Assembly: GCA_026706165.1 (NCBI GenBank)
Contig: JAPOZF010000186.1
Span: forward strand, 1 to 9,312
DNA from: Gemmatimonadota bacterium
GTDB lineage: Bacteria > Latescibacterota > UBA2968 > UBA8231
Direction: 5' to 3'
Length of the DNA: 9,312 nucleotides
How positions within the stretch are numbered: the stretch's first letter is position 1; each line of letters starts with the position of its first letter. Position numbers and translations under genes: made by a program. The notes below the pieces were generated by a model that did not search any database, was not told where the DNA came from, and saw nothing but the letters and a program-made list of their open reading frames with translations. This document shows positions 1 through 7,176 of this stretch, one piece after another.

Positions 1-23
1 AGGAAATAACTGTGATCGAACAA
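1..23 (-). CDS. Possible 5' end of a further gene, cut by the left edge
   Basis: Directly after the yggS stop codon, the minus strand carries GGAG (positions 33-30), six bases, then TTG (23-21) and an open frame reading M-F-D-H-S-Y-F to the window edge. The stop codon of yggS contributes to the Shine-Dalgarno-like run, as is common in tightly packed operons. Only seven complete codons are visible, so no family can be named. It may equally be non-coding sequence after the last gene. The call rests only on the spacing of GGAG to TTG and the absence of a stop codon. Confidence 0.22.
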
Positions 24-32
24 TGGCAACTC

Positions 33-728
33 CTATGGCGCTGCTCGCGGTCCGAATATCGCCGTTCCTACCCGCACCATGGTGGCACCCTCTTCGATGG
101 CGATTTCGAAGTCGCCGCTCATGCCCATGGACAGGACGGAGGTCTCGACGCCTTCGACAGCCGCCCTGGTCAGGTCTTCCGACAGGGAGCGCAGGCGCGC
201 AAAGCAGGAACGCAGGCGAGCCTCGTCCGAGGTGAACTCGGCGATCGTCATCAGCCCGAGTACCCTCAGGTGCGACATCCCGGAGACCAGTTCCGCGAGG
301 GCCGGGGTTTCCTCGGGAGGAACACCTCCCTGCCCGGCCGCCCCGGAGCTGTTGACCTGAAGCAGCACGTCGAGCGAACGCCCTGCCTGGACTGCGCGCC
401 GTTGCAGTGCGGCCGCAAGGCGGGGGCTGTCCACCGACTGCACGACATCGAACAGTTCCACCGCCCTGCCCGCCTTGTTCGACTGCAGGCGGCCGACCAG
501 GTGCCAGGCAGCGGCAGATTGCACGCATCGCCGCTTCGATTCCGCCTCCTGGACCCGGTTCTCGCCGAGGTGGGTCACCCCGGCGGCAATCGCCGCCTCG
601 ATCTCCCCGGCAGTACGGGTTTTGCTGACGGCTACGAGCGTTATGTCGCTCCGCCGCCTTCCGGCGCGCGCCGCCGCCCCTGCGATTCGCTCCTCGACGG
701 CCTGAAGATTGCGGGCGATCTCTTTCAC
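33..728 (-). CDS. yggS: YggS/PROSC-family pyridoxal phosphate homeostasis protein
   Basis: This family binds pyridoxal 5'-phosphate in the cytosol and keeps the free cofactor in balance. It has the fold of the alanine racemase N-terminal domain but no established catalytic activity. The protein is 231 residues from the GTG at 728, close to the roughly 234 of E. coli YggS. LVAVSK places the PLP lysine at residue 36, the same position as in E. coli. Other family signatures are HLGENRVQE (53-61), WHLVGRLQSNK (75-85), LRVLGLMTIAE (154-164) and the phosphate-binding C-terminal stretch SMGMSGDFEIAIEEGA followed by VRVGTAIFG. The frame stays open upstream to a TTG at 794, but homology begins at V-K-E-I-A-R-N-L. 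GTG at 728 is therefore chosen, although its ribosome-binding site is weak (AGG about 5-6 bases upstream). The stop is TAG. It lies 182 bases after the antiporter-like gene, so it may have its own promoter, but I see no convincing -10/-35 pair. Confidence 0.93.
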   Translation of the reverse strand: MKEIARNLQAVEERIAGAAARAGRRRSDITLVAVSKTRTAGEIEAAIAAGVTHLGENRVQEAESKRRCVQSAAAWHLVGRLQSNKAGRAVELFDVVQSVDSPRLAAALQRRAVQAGRSLDVLLQVNSSGAAGQGGVPPEETPALAELVSGMSHLRVLGLMTIAEFTSDEARLRSCFARLRSLSEDLTRAAVEGVETSVLSMGMSGDFEIAIEEGATMVRVGTAIFGPRAAP

Positions 729-838
729 GAAGGCCTGGTCTGGTCGGAAAAACCGCAACTCTCCAATGTACGGATGCCCCCCTCGGAGGCACAATTTGAG
801 GGGCCTCGCCGGGAGGCGGCCGCGTCCCGCAAATGCCT

Positions 839-858
839 GGTTTCAGCTGACTGAAACC
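839..858. repeat. 8-bp perfect inverted repeat with 4-base loop
   Basis: GGTTTCAG (839-846), CTGA, CTGAAACC (851-858) form a perfect dyad in the gap between the antiporter-like gene and yggS, about 110 bases upstream of the yggS start. Neither strand has a T-run directly after it, so it does not look like an intrinsic terminator. It could be a regulator binding site or an RNA hairpin in the yggS leader. No regulator is recognised from the sequence. Confidence 0.5.
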
Positions 859-877
859 GATTGTCCGTCAGACGGAG

Positions 878-894
878 AAAAAGCGCGGTTCGCG
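878..894 (-). terminator. Weak intrinsic-terminator-like element after the antiporter-like gene
   Basis: On the minus strand, 16 bases beyond the TGA of the antiporter-like gene, CGCG-AAC-CGCG is followed by C and then TTTTT. The stem has only four base pairs and the loop three bases, so it would be a poor terminator by itself. Its position and T-run are right. A second short dyad, TCCGTC-A-GACGGA (864-876), adjoins it. Confidence 0.3.
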
Positions 895-910
895 GTTGTT
901 GAAAAGGGAG

Positions 911-2260
911 TCAGCGCGCGGGGGAGCCGGTGGATTCGGCAGCCTTGCCCAGGGAGGGTTCCGCGGGGTGTTCCGGCTCGGAAAAGGCATGTTCCCGGGA
1001 GGGCAGGAACCGCCGCGCGAGCGCCGAAAGGAGGACGGCGTAAAGGAGCAGGTTGGCAATGGCGAACTGGCGAACCAGCTCGGAGAGGGGGTGCGCAAAC
1101 AATGCCGCCACGCCCTCGGGCCTGCAGGCGACTTCATACAGGAGCGCCCCCCCGGGCAGGAGCAGCAGGCCGTGGCGGCGGGAAAATCCGGCGCCGGCCA
1201 TGGGAAGCGGAGGCCAGGCGAGAGGGGCGGGCAGGCGCGCCGCGACGACCGCGAAAAGCTGAAGGAGCAGCAGTTCGTACAGACCCGGAACCGGGGATGT
1301 CGCCAGCCGTACGGGGTCGAGGGAGGCTCCGGCGATGGCGAAGAAGACCAGGCCCGCGGGTGCGCGGCCCGGCTCCAGCATCTGCCGCAGGCCGGACCGG
1401 TCCAGGGAAGCGAGCACGACCCCGGCGCCCAGTCCGGCGATCAGTGCGAACAGGTGGGTGTCGCGGACGAGAATCCCCAGCAGCAGGAATCCCGCGCCAA
1501 GCGCGACAACCGATGCCGTGCGCGTGCCCAGGAGCCGGAGCCGCCACAGCATCAGGGCCAGGAGGGGGCCGACTGCGGCAGAGGACCACAGGCGCAGCAG
1601 GACCGACCCGGGGACGCCGTCAAAAGAATCCCTTTGCGCTGCCAAGAGCAGGACCGCACTCAGAAGAATCAGGGCGAACGCGGAGCCGAGGGCGGCGGCC
1701 AGCACCGGCTCGTTTTTTCGGATCAGCGTCGATGCGACGATCGGTCCCCACAGGGCGGCAAGGGCGCCGAGGGCGAGGGCGGATTCGGTGGAGAGCCCTG
1801 CCAGCAGGATCGCGCCGCCACCGAAAACCGCGGCCGTTCCCAGAGTCGACAGGAAGATCACCAGGGGAAGGGGTGGTCTGCGCCGTTCCCAGCGAAGGTC
1901 GAGGCCGAGGCCGGCAAGGCAACCCAGCCACAACGCCGCAAGGGTGTAGACGAGTTCGACGCTGCCGGAGGCAGCGGGAAGCACCGCCCGCATCCCTCCC
2001 TCTCCGAGGATCATCCCGGCCGCCATCCAGCCGACGACATCGGGGAGTGAGATGCTGCGGGCGACCTGTTGGGCGACGAAGGCGAAGGCCAGGAGCAGCC
2101 CGAGGGACCATGCGGCGTCGATATCAGGCCGCGGCTCGGGAGTCACCAGCGCCAGGAAGAGCAGCAGGCAGCATACCGCCCAGCGGGCGTTCAGGGGGAA
2201 TTGCGCCGGGATTCCCAGGGAGGATCTCCTGCGAAGCCCTCCGGTTCCGAACCTTTTCAT
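911..2260 (-). CDS. CPA2/Kef-like sodium (or potassium)/proton antiporter homologue lacking the usual ion-binding residues
   Basis: This 449-residue inner-membrane protein has about 12-14 hydrophobic segments (roughly 26-40, 49-66, 72-90, 101-119, 131-155, 158-178, 186-208, 218-240, 248-265, 268-285, 301-315, 327-348, 363-378, 396-416). LPDVVGWMAAGMILG (72-86) matches the early CPA2 motif and FFAIAGASLDP (306-316) the late one, which supports the monovalent cation:proton antiporter superfamily. The C-terminal tail is short, soluble and proline-rich. There is no TrkA-N/RCK domain like that of KefB/KefC. By eye, 193-203 aligns with the KefC stretch SAFAVLLFQDI, but the QD pair is S201-A202 here. 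The unwound-helix motif (SST or TDP in relatives) reads WGP (171-173). True exchange activity is therefore doubtful. The ATG at 2260 is preceded by GGAGAA with a 10-base gap. The gene starts 126 bases after the secDF stop and may still be cotranscribed with it. Family membership is fairly secure; substrate is unknown. Confidence 0.75.
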   Translation of the reverse strand: MKRFGTGGLRRRSSLGIPAQFPLNARWAVCCLLLFLALVTPEPRPDIDAAWSLGLLLAFAFVAQQVARSISLPDVVGWMAAGMILGEGGMRAVLPAASGSVELVYTLAALWLGCLAGLGLDLRWERRRPPLPLVIFLSTLGTAAVFGGGAILLAGLSTESALALGALAALWGPIVASTLIRKNEPVLAAALGSAFALILLSAVLLLAAQRDSFDGVPGSVLLRLWSSAAVGPLLALMLWRLRLLGTRTASVVALGAGFLLLGILVRDTHLFALIAGLGAGVVLASLDRSGLRQMLEPGRAPAGLVFFAIAGASLDPVRLATSPVPGLYELLLLQLFAVVAARLPAPLAWPPLPMAGAGFSRRHGLLLLPGGALLYEVACRPEGVAALFAHPLSELVRQFAIANLLLYAVLLSALARRFLPSREHAFSEPEHPAEPSLGKAAESTGSPAR

Positions 2261-2363
2261 CGCTGGGCTGTTCTCCAGTTCAGCGCGGAGGGGAGGCGCT
2301 CAAGACATTCTCGACAGCGTCTCCGATTGGATCCCGGAAGCCAGGGGCCACCATTTCCCAACT

Positions 2364-2385
2364 CCCCGGCATGGGCCTGCCGGGG
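2364..2385 (-). terminator. GC-rich hairpin directly after secDF
   Basis: CCCCGGCA (2364-2371) and TGCCGGGG (2378-2385) form a perfect 8-bp stem with a 6-base loop, one base past the secDF TAG on the minus strand. The following minus-strand bases are AGTTGGGAAAT, not a U-run. It is either a weak or factor-assisted terminator or a hairpin protecting the 3' end of the upstream message. The structure is certain as sequence; its role is inferred. Confidence 0.45.
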
Positions 2386-2386
2386 C

Positions 2387-5056
2387 CTACCTGCCGCTTC
2401 CGCCCCCGCGCTGCTGCCGCCGGGAGCGCTCCTGCCTCCGTTGCGAGCGCTCGTGGCCGGCCAGCAGCACCGGGCTGGCGACGAACACGGAGGAGTAGGT
2501 CCCCACGAGGATACCGACGGCGAGGGTCAGGGTGAAGTCGCGAATCACCTCGCCGCCCCAGATCATCAGGACGGTGACCGCAATCAGGGTTGTCAGCGAC
2601 GTAATCACCGTGCGGCTCAGGCACTCGTTGATGCTGATGTTGAGTGTGTCTCCGAACTCCGCCCGCATGCCGCTGCGCAGGTTTTCGCGGATGCGGTCGA
2701 AGACGACGATGGTGTCGTTGAGGGAATAGCCGACGATGGCGAGGATCGCCGCGACCACCGCGAGAGTGATCTCGATGTCGAGAATCGAGAGCAGGCCGAG
2801 AGTGATGAGCACGTCGTGAGCGAGGGCGGCGACCGCCGCGATGCCGAACAGGAACTGTTTGAAGCGCCAGGCCATGTAGACGAGGATCAGCGCCAGCGAC
2901 ACGATCACGGCGCGAACCGCGGCCCCGGTCAGCTCCTCGCCGATCTTGGGACCGACCTTCTCCTGGCGCCGTACCCAGTCGGCATCGGCGATGTTTCCTC
3001 CCAGACCCGCCCTCAACACCTGCTTGATGCCGTCGGCGACGTCGGTGCCCGTCTCCGATTCGGTGACGCGGATCAGGATGTGCTCCGGCGCCCCGAACTG
3101 CTTGATCTCGCTCGAGCTGTAGTCGCGCGTCCCCTCTCCCACAGGAACCGCCCCGAGATTGGAACGGATCTCCTCGACCGGCACCGCGGGCTCGAAATGC
3201 AGCTCGAGCAGGGTGCCCCCGGCGAAGTCGATGCCGGGGGTCAGCTTGTTTACCGCCGCGACGGAGACCAGCCCGACGGCCAGGACCGCGGCCGAAACGA
3301 GCATGGCTACCTTGCGGAAGTTGACGAAGGGAATGCTGAGGTTCGACAGCACTCCGATCGGGCCGATGCTCAACGACTCGACCCGCTCCCTGGCGGTGTA
3401 CAGCTCGAACAGGCTGCGGGTGACAATGAGGGCCGTGAACAGGCTCGAGGCGATCCCGATGCACAGGGTGAGGGCGAAGCCGCGAATGGGGCCGGTCCCG
3501 AACTCGTAGAGGACGATGCCGACGATGAAAGTGGTGAGGTTGGCGTCGATGATGGCGGAGAGCGCGTTGCCGTAGCCGCTGTCGATCGCCGAGCGCACCG
3601 TCTTTCCGGAGCGCAGCTCCTCGCGGATGCGTTCGAAGATCAGGACGTTGGCGTCGACCGCCATTCCGATGGTCAGGATGATACCGGCGATTCCCGGCAG
3701 GGTCAGGGTGGCATCGAAACCGGCGAGAACCGCGAACACGAAGAGGATGTTCAGGGCCAGGGCGACGTTGGCGACGAGGCCGGCGAAGCGGTAGTAGAGG
3801 AGCATGAAAACGGCGACGATGGCCATGCTGATCACCGCGGCCACCCGCCCCTGCTCTATCGAGTCCTTGCCGAGGGAGGGGCCGACCGTGCGGTCCTCGA
3901 TTACCTCGACCTTGGCGGGCAGGGCGCCGGCGCGCAGCACGATGGCAAGGTCCTTCGCCTCTTCCTCGTTGCTGAGACCAGTGATTTCGGCGCGTCCGTT
4001 CTGGATCTTCGTCACCAGCTCCGGGGCCATGTACACGGCGCCGTCGAGAACGATGGCGAGGCGCTCGCCGATGTGGGCCCCGGTGATCTGACGGAAGAGG
4101 CGGACCCCCTCGTCCGTGGTCCACAAGGCGACGACAGGTTGCCCCAGATGCTCGATCGCCTGACTGATCTGGACCTGGGCGTCCCCGATCATGTTGCCGG
4201 TCATCTCCGGTTTCTTGCGCACCAGAAACAGCTTCTGGAACAGCTGTCCCGGGACCCCCTCGGCCTTGCTGCTGAACAGGAACTCGACGTCCTCGGGAAT
4301 GACCGCCCGGGCGCGGTGGTCTTCGAGGTGGGCCTTTACCGCGGGGATGTCCTCGACCCGGATGACGACGTCGTCGCGAAGGCCCTGCAGGAGCGACGAC
4401 AGCTCGCGGTAACCGGGGTCTTCCTTCTCAGGCTCCTCGAACAGACCGGCATCCTCGGTCTCGGTGTCGAACAGGCTGACCGGATCCTCCCCGGCCGCGG
4501 AATCCGCAAGGGCGGCCTCTTCCTCTTCCAGTTCCGGGCCGGCGTCCCCGGCCGAGGCCGCGGTGTCCCCGGTGCCGGCGGCGAGCAGGCCGCTTATGCG
4601 CTGCAGCAGGCGGTTGCGGTCCTCTATCGGCTCGACGAGCTGGAACTCGAGAAGGGCGGTCTGTCCGATCAGGTTCTTGGCGCGTTCGACATCCTGCAGC
4701 CCTGGGAGCTCGACGATGATGCGGTTGACTCCCTGGCGCTGAATGGTGGGCTCGGCGACACCGAACTGATCGACGCGGTTGCGGATGACCTCCTGCGCCC
4801 GCGCCACGGCATCCTGCGCCTGCTCGTCAGTCATGCCCTCGATATCCACTTCCATCACGAGGTGAATCCCGCCCTGCAGGTCCAGTCCGAGTGTAATCGC
4901 GCGACCGTGGAGGTCGAAGTACCTGGCGGGGGAATTGAGCTTCATCTTCTCCCGGTCCGCGCTCGACATCCCGTACAAGTCAAGCGACGGGTACAGGTAG
5001 AAAGCGGCGATGGCTATCAACGCCAGGGTCAGGAGAGCTTTCCAGTTCTTTCTCAT
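2387..5056 (-). CDS. secDF: Fused protein-export membrane protein SecDF
   Basis: An 889-residue subunit that assists SecYEG by using the ion gradient to pull secreted proteins across the membrane. The SecD half (about 1-555) has a first membrane segment (7-23), the D1 motif LGLDLQGGIHLVME (56-69), the P1 extracytoplasmic domain, and the membrane block with GMAVDANVLIFERIREELR (464-482). The SecF half (about 580-870) has membrane segment 582-601, LTPGIDFAGGTLLELHF (605-621) and GYSLNDTIVVFDRIRENLR (776-794). D468 and D781 correspond to the proton-relay aspartates known from Thermus SecDF. About 12 membrane segments are expected. The two halves join without a stop or frameshift, so this is a true fusion. 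Residues 158-217 form an acidic low-complexity insert inside P1. The C-terminal tail (868-889) is rich in Arg and Gln, as in many SecF proteins that touch the ribosome. ATG at 5056 is chosen because it keeps the first membrane helix; its ribosome-binding site is poor. yajC, the usual neighbour, is absent. Confidence 0.96.
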   Translation of the reverse strand: MRKNWKALLTLALIAIAAFYLYPSLDLYGMSSADREKMKLNSPARYFDLHGRAITLGLDLQGGIHLVMEVDIEGMTDEQAQDAVARAQEVIRNRVDQFGVAEPTIQRQGVNRIIVELPGLQDVERAKNLIGQTALLEFQLVEPIEDRNRLLQRISGLLAAGTGDTAASAGDAGPELEEEEAALADSAAGEDPVSLFDTETEDAGLFEEPEKEDPGYRELSSLLQGLRDDVVIRVEDIPAVKAHLEDHRARAVIPEDVEFLFSSKAEGVPGQLFQKLFLVRKKPEMTGNMIGDAQVQISQAIEHLGQPVVALWTTDEGVRLFRQITGAHIGERLAIVLDGAVYMAPELVTKIQNGRAEITGLSNEEEAKDLAIVLRAGALPAKVEVIEDRTVGPSLGKDSIEQGRVAAVISMAIVAVFMLLYYRFAGLVANVALALNILFVFAVLAGFDATLTLPGIAGIILTIGMAVDANVLIFERIREELRSGKTVRSAIDSGYGNALSAIIDANLTTFIVGIVLYEFGTGPIRGFALTLCIGIASSLFTALIVTRSLFELYTARERVESLSIGPIGVLSNLSIPFVNFRKVAMLVSAAVLAVGLVSVAAVNKLTPGIDFAGGTLLELHFEPAVPVEEIRSNLGAVPVGEGTRDYSSSEIKQFGAPEHILIRVTESETGTDVADGIKQVLRAGLGGNIADADWVRRQEKVGPKIGEELTGAAVRAVIVSLALILVYMAWRFKQFLFGIAAVAALAHDVLITLGLLSILDIEITLAVVAAILAIVGYSLNDTIVVFDRIRENLRSGMRAEFGDTLNISINECLSRTVITSLTTLIAVTVLMIWGGEVIRDFTLTLAVGILVGTYSSVFVASPVLLAGHERSQRRQERSRRQQRGGGSGR

Positions 5057-5098
5057 CTTCTCACATGTCCGTCGTTTCTCGTCCGCGGATTCTTCCGG

Positions 5099-6127
5099 CT
5101 ATTCCAGAGGATTCCGCGGAACTGTCATTTCCTTCAGCCGGCCGTCGAGGCCGGACGAAGCCCGGTGCCGGACGGCGCCGTCCTCGAGGAAGAAAACCAC
5201 CGCCTCGGCCCGCGGGAGCGTCTCGACGAACCCGATGCCCTCGTCGGGTCCCATAACGAAGACGGCGGTCGCCAGGATATCGGCGTCGAGCGCGGTTTCC
5301 GTCCATACGGAGGCGCTGATCGCCCTCGCGGCGGGGTATCCCGTGGCGGGGTCGAGCAGGTGGTGGTAGCGTCTCCCCTCGAACTCGAAAGCCTGCTCGT
5401 AATCTCCGGAAGTCGCCAGGGCCGGAAGTCCCACCTTCTCCGCTACCAGGTAGCGCTCGCATTCCCTGGGATGCAGCAGGCCCAACCGCCAGTCGCTGCC
5501 GTCCGGCTTTTCTCCCCAGTAGCGGATGTCGCCGCCGGCCTCGACGAGACCCGCCTCTAGCCCGGCATCCCGCAACGCCTCGACGGCGCGGTCGACGGCG
5601 TATCCCTTGGCCGATCCGCCGAGATCGACCCGCATCCCCGGAGCCGACAGGGCGGTACCGGCGGGGCCGACCTGCACTAGGCGGAAGTCGACCAGGGCGC
5701 GCGCCGAGTCGACGAGAGCCGAATCGGGCGGCGCCACCGCCTCGGGAAAGTTCCACAGGGCCGTCAGGGGGCCGACGGTCGGGTCGTATGCTCCGCCGGT
5801 CCGGCGCGACCAGTGGAGGCACCGCTCCACCACGAATCCAAGTTCGGGCACCCCGCCCCCGTCATCGAGACTGCCGGCGCTGTTGAGGCGGCCGACGGCG
5901 CTTTCCGCCCGGTAGTTGCTCAGCGACGAATCGATGGCGTCGATCTGTTCGGCGGCCAGGGCAAAAAGTTCATCCGCTTCATCCTCCCCGGCGTACAGCG
6001 CGATGCGCACGATCGTGCCCATGGCGACGTGGTGCTTTTCCACGGGAGACGGGACTTGGGCGGGGGGCAGAAGAAGAAACAGGAGAAGTAGCCCCGCGCC
6101 GCCCAGAAAGATGCGCGCCCATATCAA
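5099..6127 (-). CDS. apbE: ApbE-family FAD:protein FMN transferase
   Basis: ApbE uses FAD to attach FMN covalently to a threonine of exported flavoproteins such as RnfG, NqrC and FMN-binding-domain proteins. It acts on the outer side of the inner membrane. The protein has 342 residues, typical for the family. An N-terminal hydrophobic stretch (about 6-20) acts as a signal peptide or anchor. No lipobox cysteine follows, unlike lipoprotein ApbEs. Motifs in order: VAMGTIVRI (34-42), SLSNYRAESAVGRLN (68-82), GAYDPTVGPLTALW (112-125), VDLGGSAKGYAVD (167-179), VEAGGDIRYWG (195-205), LATSGDYEQAF (237-247), YHHLLDPATGYPA (254-266) and DADILATAVFVMG (281-293). The last is the Mg-binding Asp/Thr region. 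The start is taken as TTG at 6127, overlapping the upstream TGA (TTGA), because it supplies the signal sequence. The next in-frame Met (residue 36) would remove it. The frame runs open much further upstream, but that part is a shadow of the prenyl synthase gene. It is 42 bases ahead of secDF. No ApbE substrate is encoded in the window. Confidence 0.93.
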   Translation of the reverse strand: MIWARIFLGGAGLLLLFLLLPPAQVPSPVEKHHVAMGTIVRIALYAGEDEADELFALAAEQIDAIDSSLSNYRAESAVGRLNSAGSLDDGGGVPELGFVVERCLHWSRRTGGAYDPTVGPLTALWNFPEAVAPPDSALVDSARALVDFRLVQVGPAGTALSAPGMRVDLGGSAKGYAVDRAVEALRDAGLEAGLVEAGGDIRYWGEKPDGSDWRLGLLHPRECERYLVAEKVGLPALATSGDYEQAFEFEGRRYHHLLDPATGYPAARAISASVWTETALDADILATAVFVMGPDEGIGFVETLPRAEAVVFFLEDGAVRHRASSGLDGRLKEMTVPRNPLE

Positions 6128-7092
6128 TTTTCGCGTTCGACCACGAGGCGCGCCGCGGTTTCGAGGATGGCCAGGGGCACCGAGGGCTCCAGACCCTTCA
6201 GGCACTCCCGGGCCATGCCGGCGTAACGCCGGGCCTCCTCGGCCGCCGAGCCGATCCCGCCCTGTGTTTCGACGAAGTGCACGACCTCCTCCCAGTCGGA
6301 TTCCGCCTGATCCTCGCGCCGGAGAGTCGCCTCGATCCGCTGGCGCTCGCCGTCGCGTGCGGAGGCGAGGGCGCGAATCAGCGGCAGGGTGATCTTGCCC
6401 TCCCGCAAATCGGAACCGACCGGCTTGCCCATGGTGTCGGCGTCTCCGGTGAAATCGAGCATGTCGTCGGCGATCTGGAAGGCGAGCCCGAGGTACTCGC
6501 CGTACTTGCCCAGGGCTTCCGCCGTCCTTTCGGGCGCCCCGGCGATCAGGGGACCGATCCTGCAGGAGGCCGAGATCAGCGATGCAGTCTTGTCCCCCAC
6601 CATGGCGAAATAGGAGGACTCCCTCGTGTCGCGCTGCAGCGAGATCTGGGACTCGTGGATCTCTCCCTGAATGAGGCGTTCGGTGGCCCCTGAAACCGCG
6701 GCCAGGGCATCGCGGTTGCCGAGACCGACGAGCAGGGAGAGGGCCCGGGCGAACAGAAAGTCCCCGAACATCACAGCGGTGTGGTCGTTCCACTTGGAGT
6801 TGACCGACGGCTTGCCCCGCCGCGTTTCGGCGCGGTCGACCACGTCGTCGTGGATCATGGTGGCGGCGTGGATCATCTCGACGGCGACTCCGGCGTCGAT
6901 GACGCGATCGTCCCACGAACCGGTCGCCTTGGTACACACCACCGCCAGGGCCGGCCGCAGTCTCTTACCCTTGAGGGCGGCCATGTAGCGGGCCACCTGG
7001 TGAACCATTTCGACGTCGGACCGCAACATTTCGTCGAGGCGGCGCTCGAAGAGGTCGATCTCTTTCTGAATGGGGCCGAGGAGCTGGTCCAT
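6124..7092 (-). CDS. Long-chain all-trans polyprenyl diphosphate synthase (IspB/HepT type)
   Basis: A cytosolic enzyme that extends a short allylic diphosphate with isopentenyl diphosphate units to make the polyprenyl tail of menaquinone or ubiquinone. From the ATG at 7092 it has 322 residues; E. coli IspB has 323. Motifs: GKRLRP (42-47), first aspartate-rich motif DDVVD (82-86), RRGKPSVN (91-98), GDKTASLISASCRIG (166-180), second motif DDMLD (209-213) and GKPVGSDLREGKITLPLI (222-239). The residue five before the first Asp is Ala77. Small residues there are known to allow long products, whereas aromatic ones stop at C15. The product is therefore probably C30 or longer; exact length cannot be read. 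The frame also has a TTG at 7128, but similarity starts at M-D-Q-L-L. No strong Shine-Dalgarno precedes the ATG. Its stop overlaps the apbE start by four bases, implying translational coupling. Confidence 0.93.
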   Translation of the reverse strand: MDQLLGPIQKEIDLFERRLDEMLRSDVEMVHQVARYMAALKGKRLRPALAVVCTKATGSWDDRVIDAGVAVEMIHAATMIHDDVVDRAETRRGKPSVNSKWNDHTAVMFGDFLFARALSLLVGLGNRDALAAVSGATERLIQGEIHESQISLQRDTRESSYFAMVGDKTASLISASCRIGPLIAGAPERTAEALGKYGEYLGLAFQIADDMLDFTGDADTMGKPVGSDLREGKITLPLIRALASARDGERQRIEATLRREDQAESDWEEVVHFVETQGGIGSAAEEARRYAGMARECLKGLEPSVPLAILETAARLVVEREN

Positions 7093-7120
7093 GTGAGGTC
7101 GGAAATGCCGCGAACAGGCG

Positions 7121-7138
7121 GCCGGCAATGGCGCCGGC
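7121..7138. repeat. Small GC-rich inverted repeat in the prenyl synthase leader
   Basis: GCCGGC (7121-7126), six bases, GCCGGC (7133-7138) lie 29-46 bases upstream of the prenyl synthase ATG, on the far side of the candidate promoter. A 6-bp RNA stem here could affect translation. Short GC palindromes also arise by chance in such GC-rich DNA. Confidence 0.3.
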
Positions 7139-7176
7139 TTCTACAAAACAGCGTCTGAAGGGCGGAAAATTCGGTG

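Noticed and set aside
729..794. Upstream TTG start giving a 253-residue YggS.
   Set aside because: The added 22 residues have no counterpart at the family N-terminus. The GTG at 728 gives the usual length and the PLP lysine at residue 36.
709..2535. A plus-strand open frame of 608 codons opposite the antiporter-like gene.
   Set aside because: Its product is dominated by Arg, Gly, Pro and Ala with no family motif. The minus-strand frame has a clear transporter pattern.
2069..5560. A plus-strand open frame of 1163 codons antisense to secDF, part of apbE and the 5' end of the antiporter-like gene.
   Set aside because: It lies opposite well-recognised genes. Its product is rich in Asp, Gly, Arg and Glu with no recognisable domain, as expected when the reverse of membrane-protein codons is read in GC-rich DNA.
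6128..6937. Upstream extension of the apbE frame, giving a 612-residue protein.
   Set aside because: The extra part is arginine-rich and overlaps the prenyl synthase gene in another frame. ApbE homology and the signal sequence begin at the TTG at 6127.
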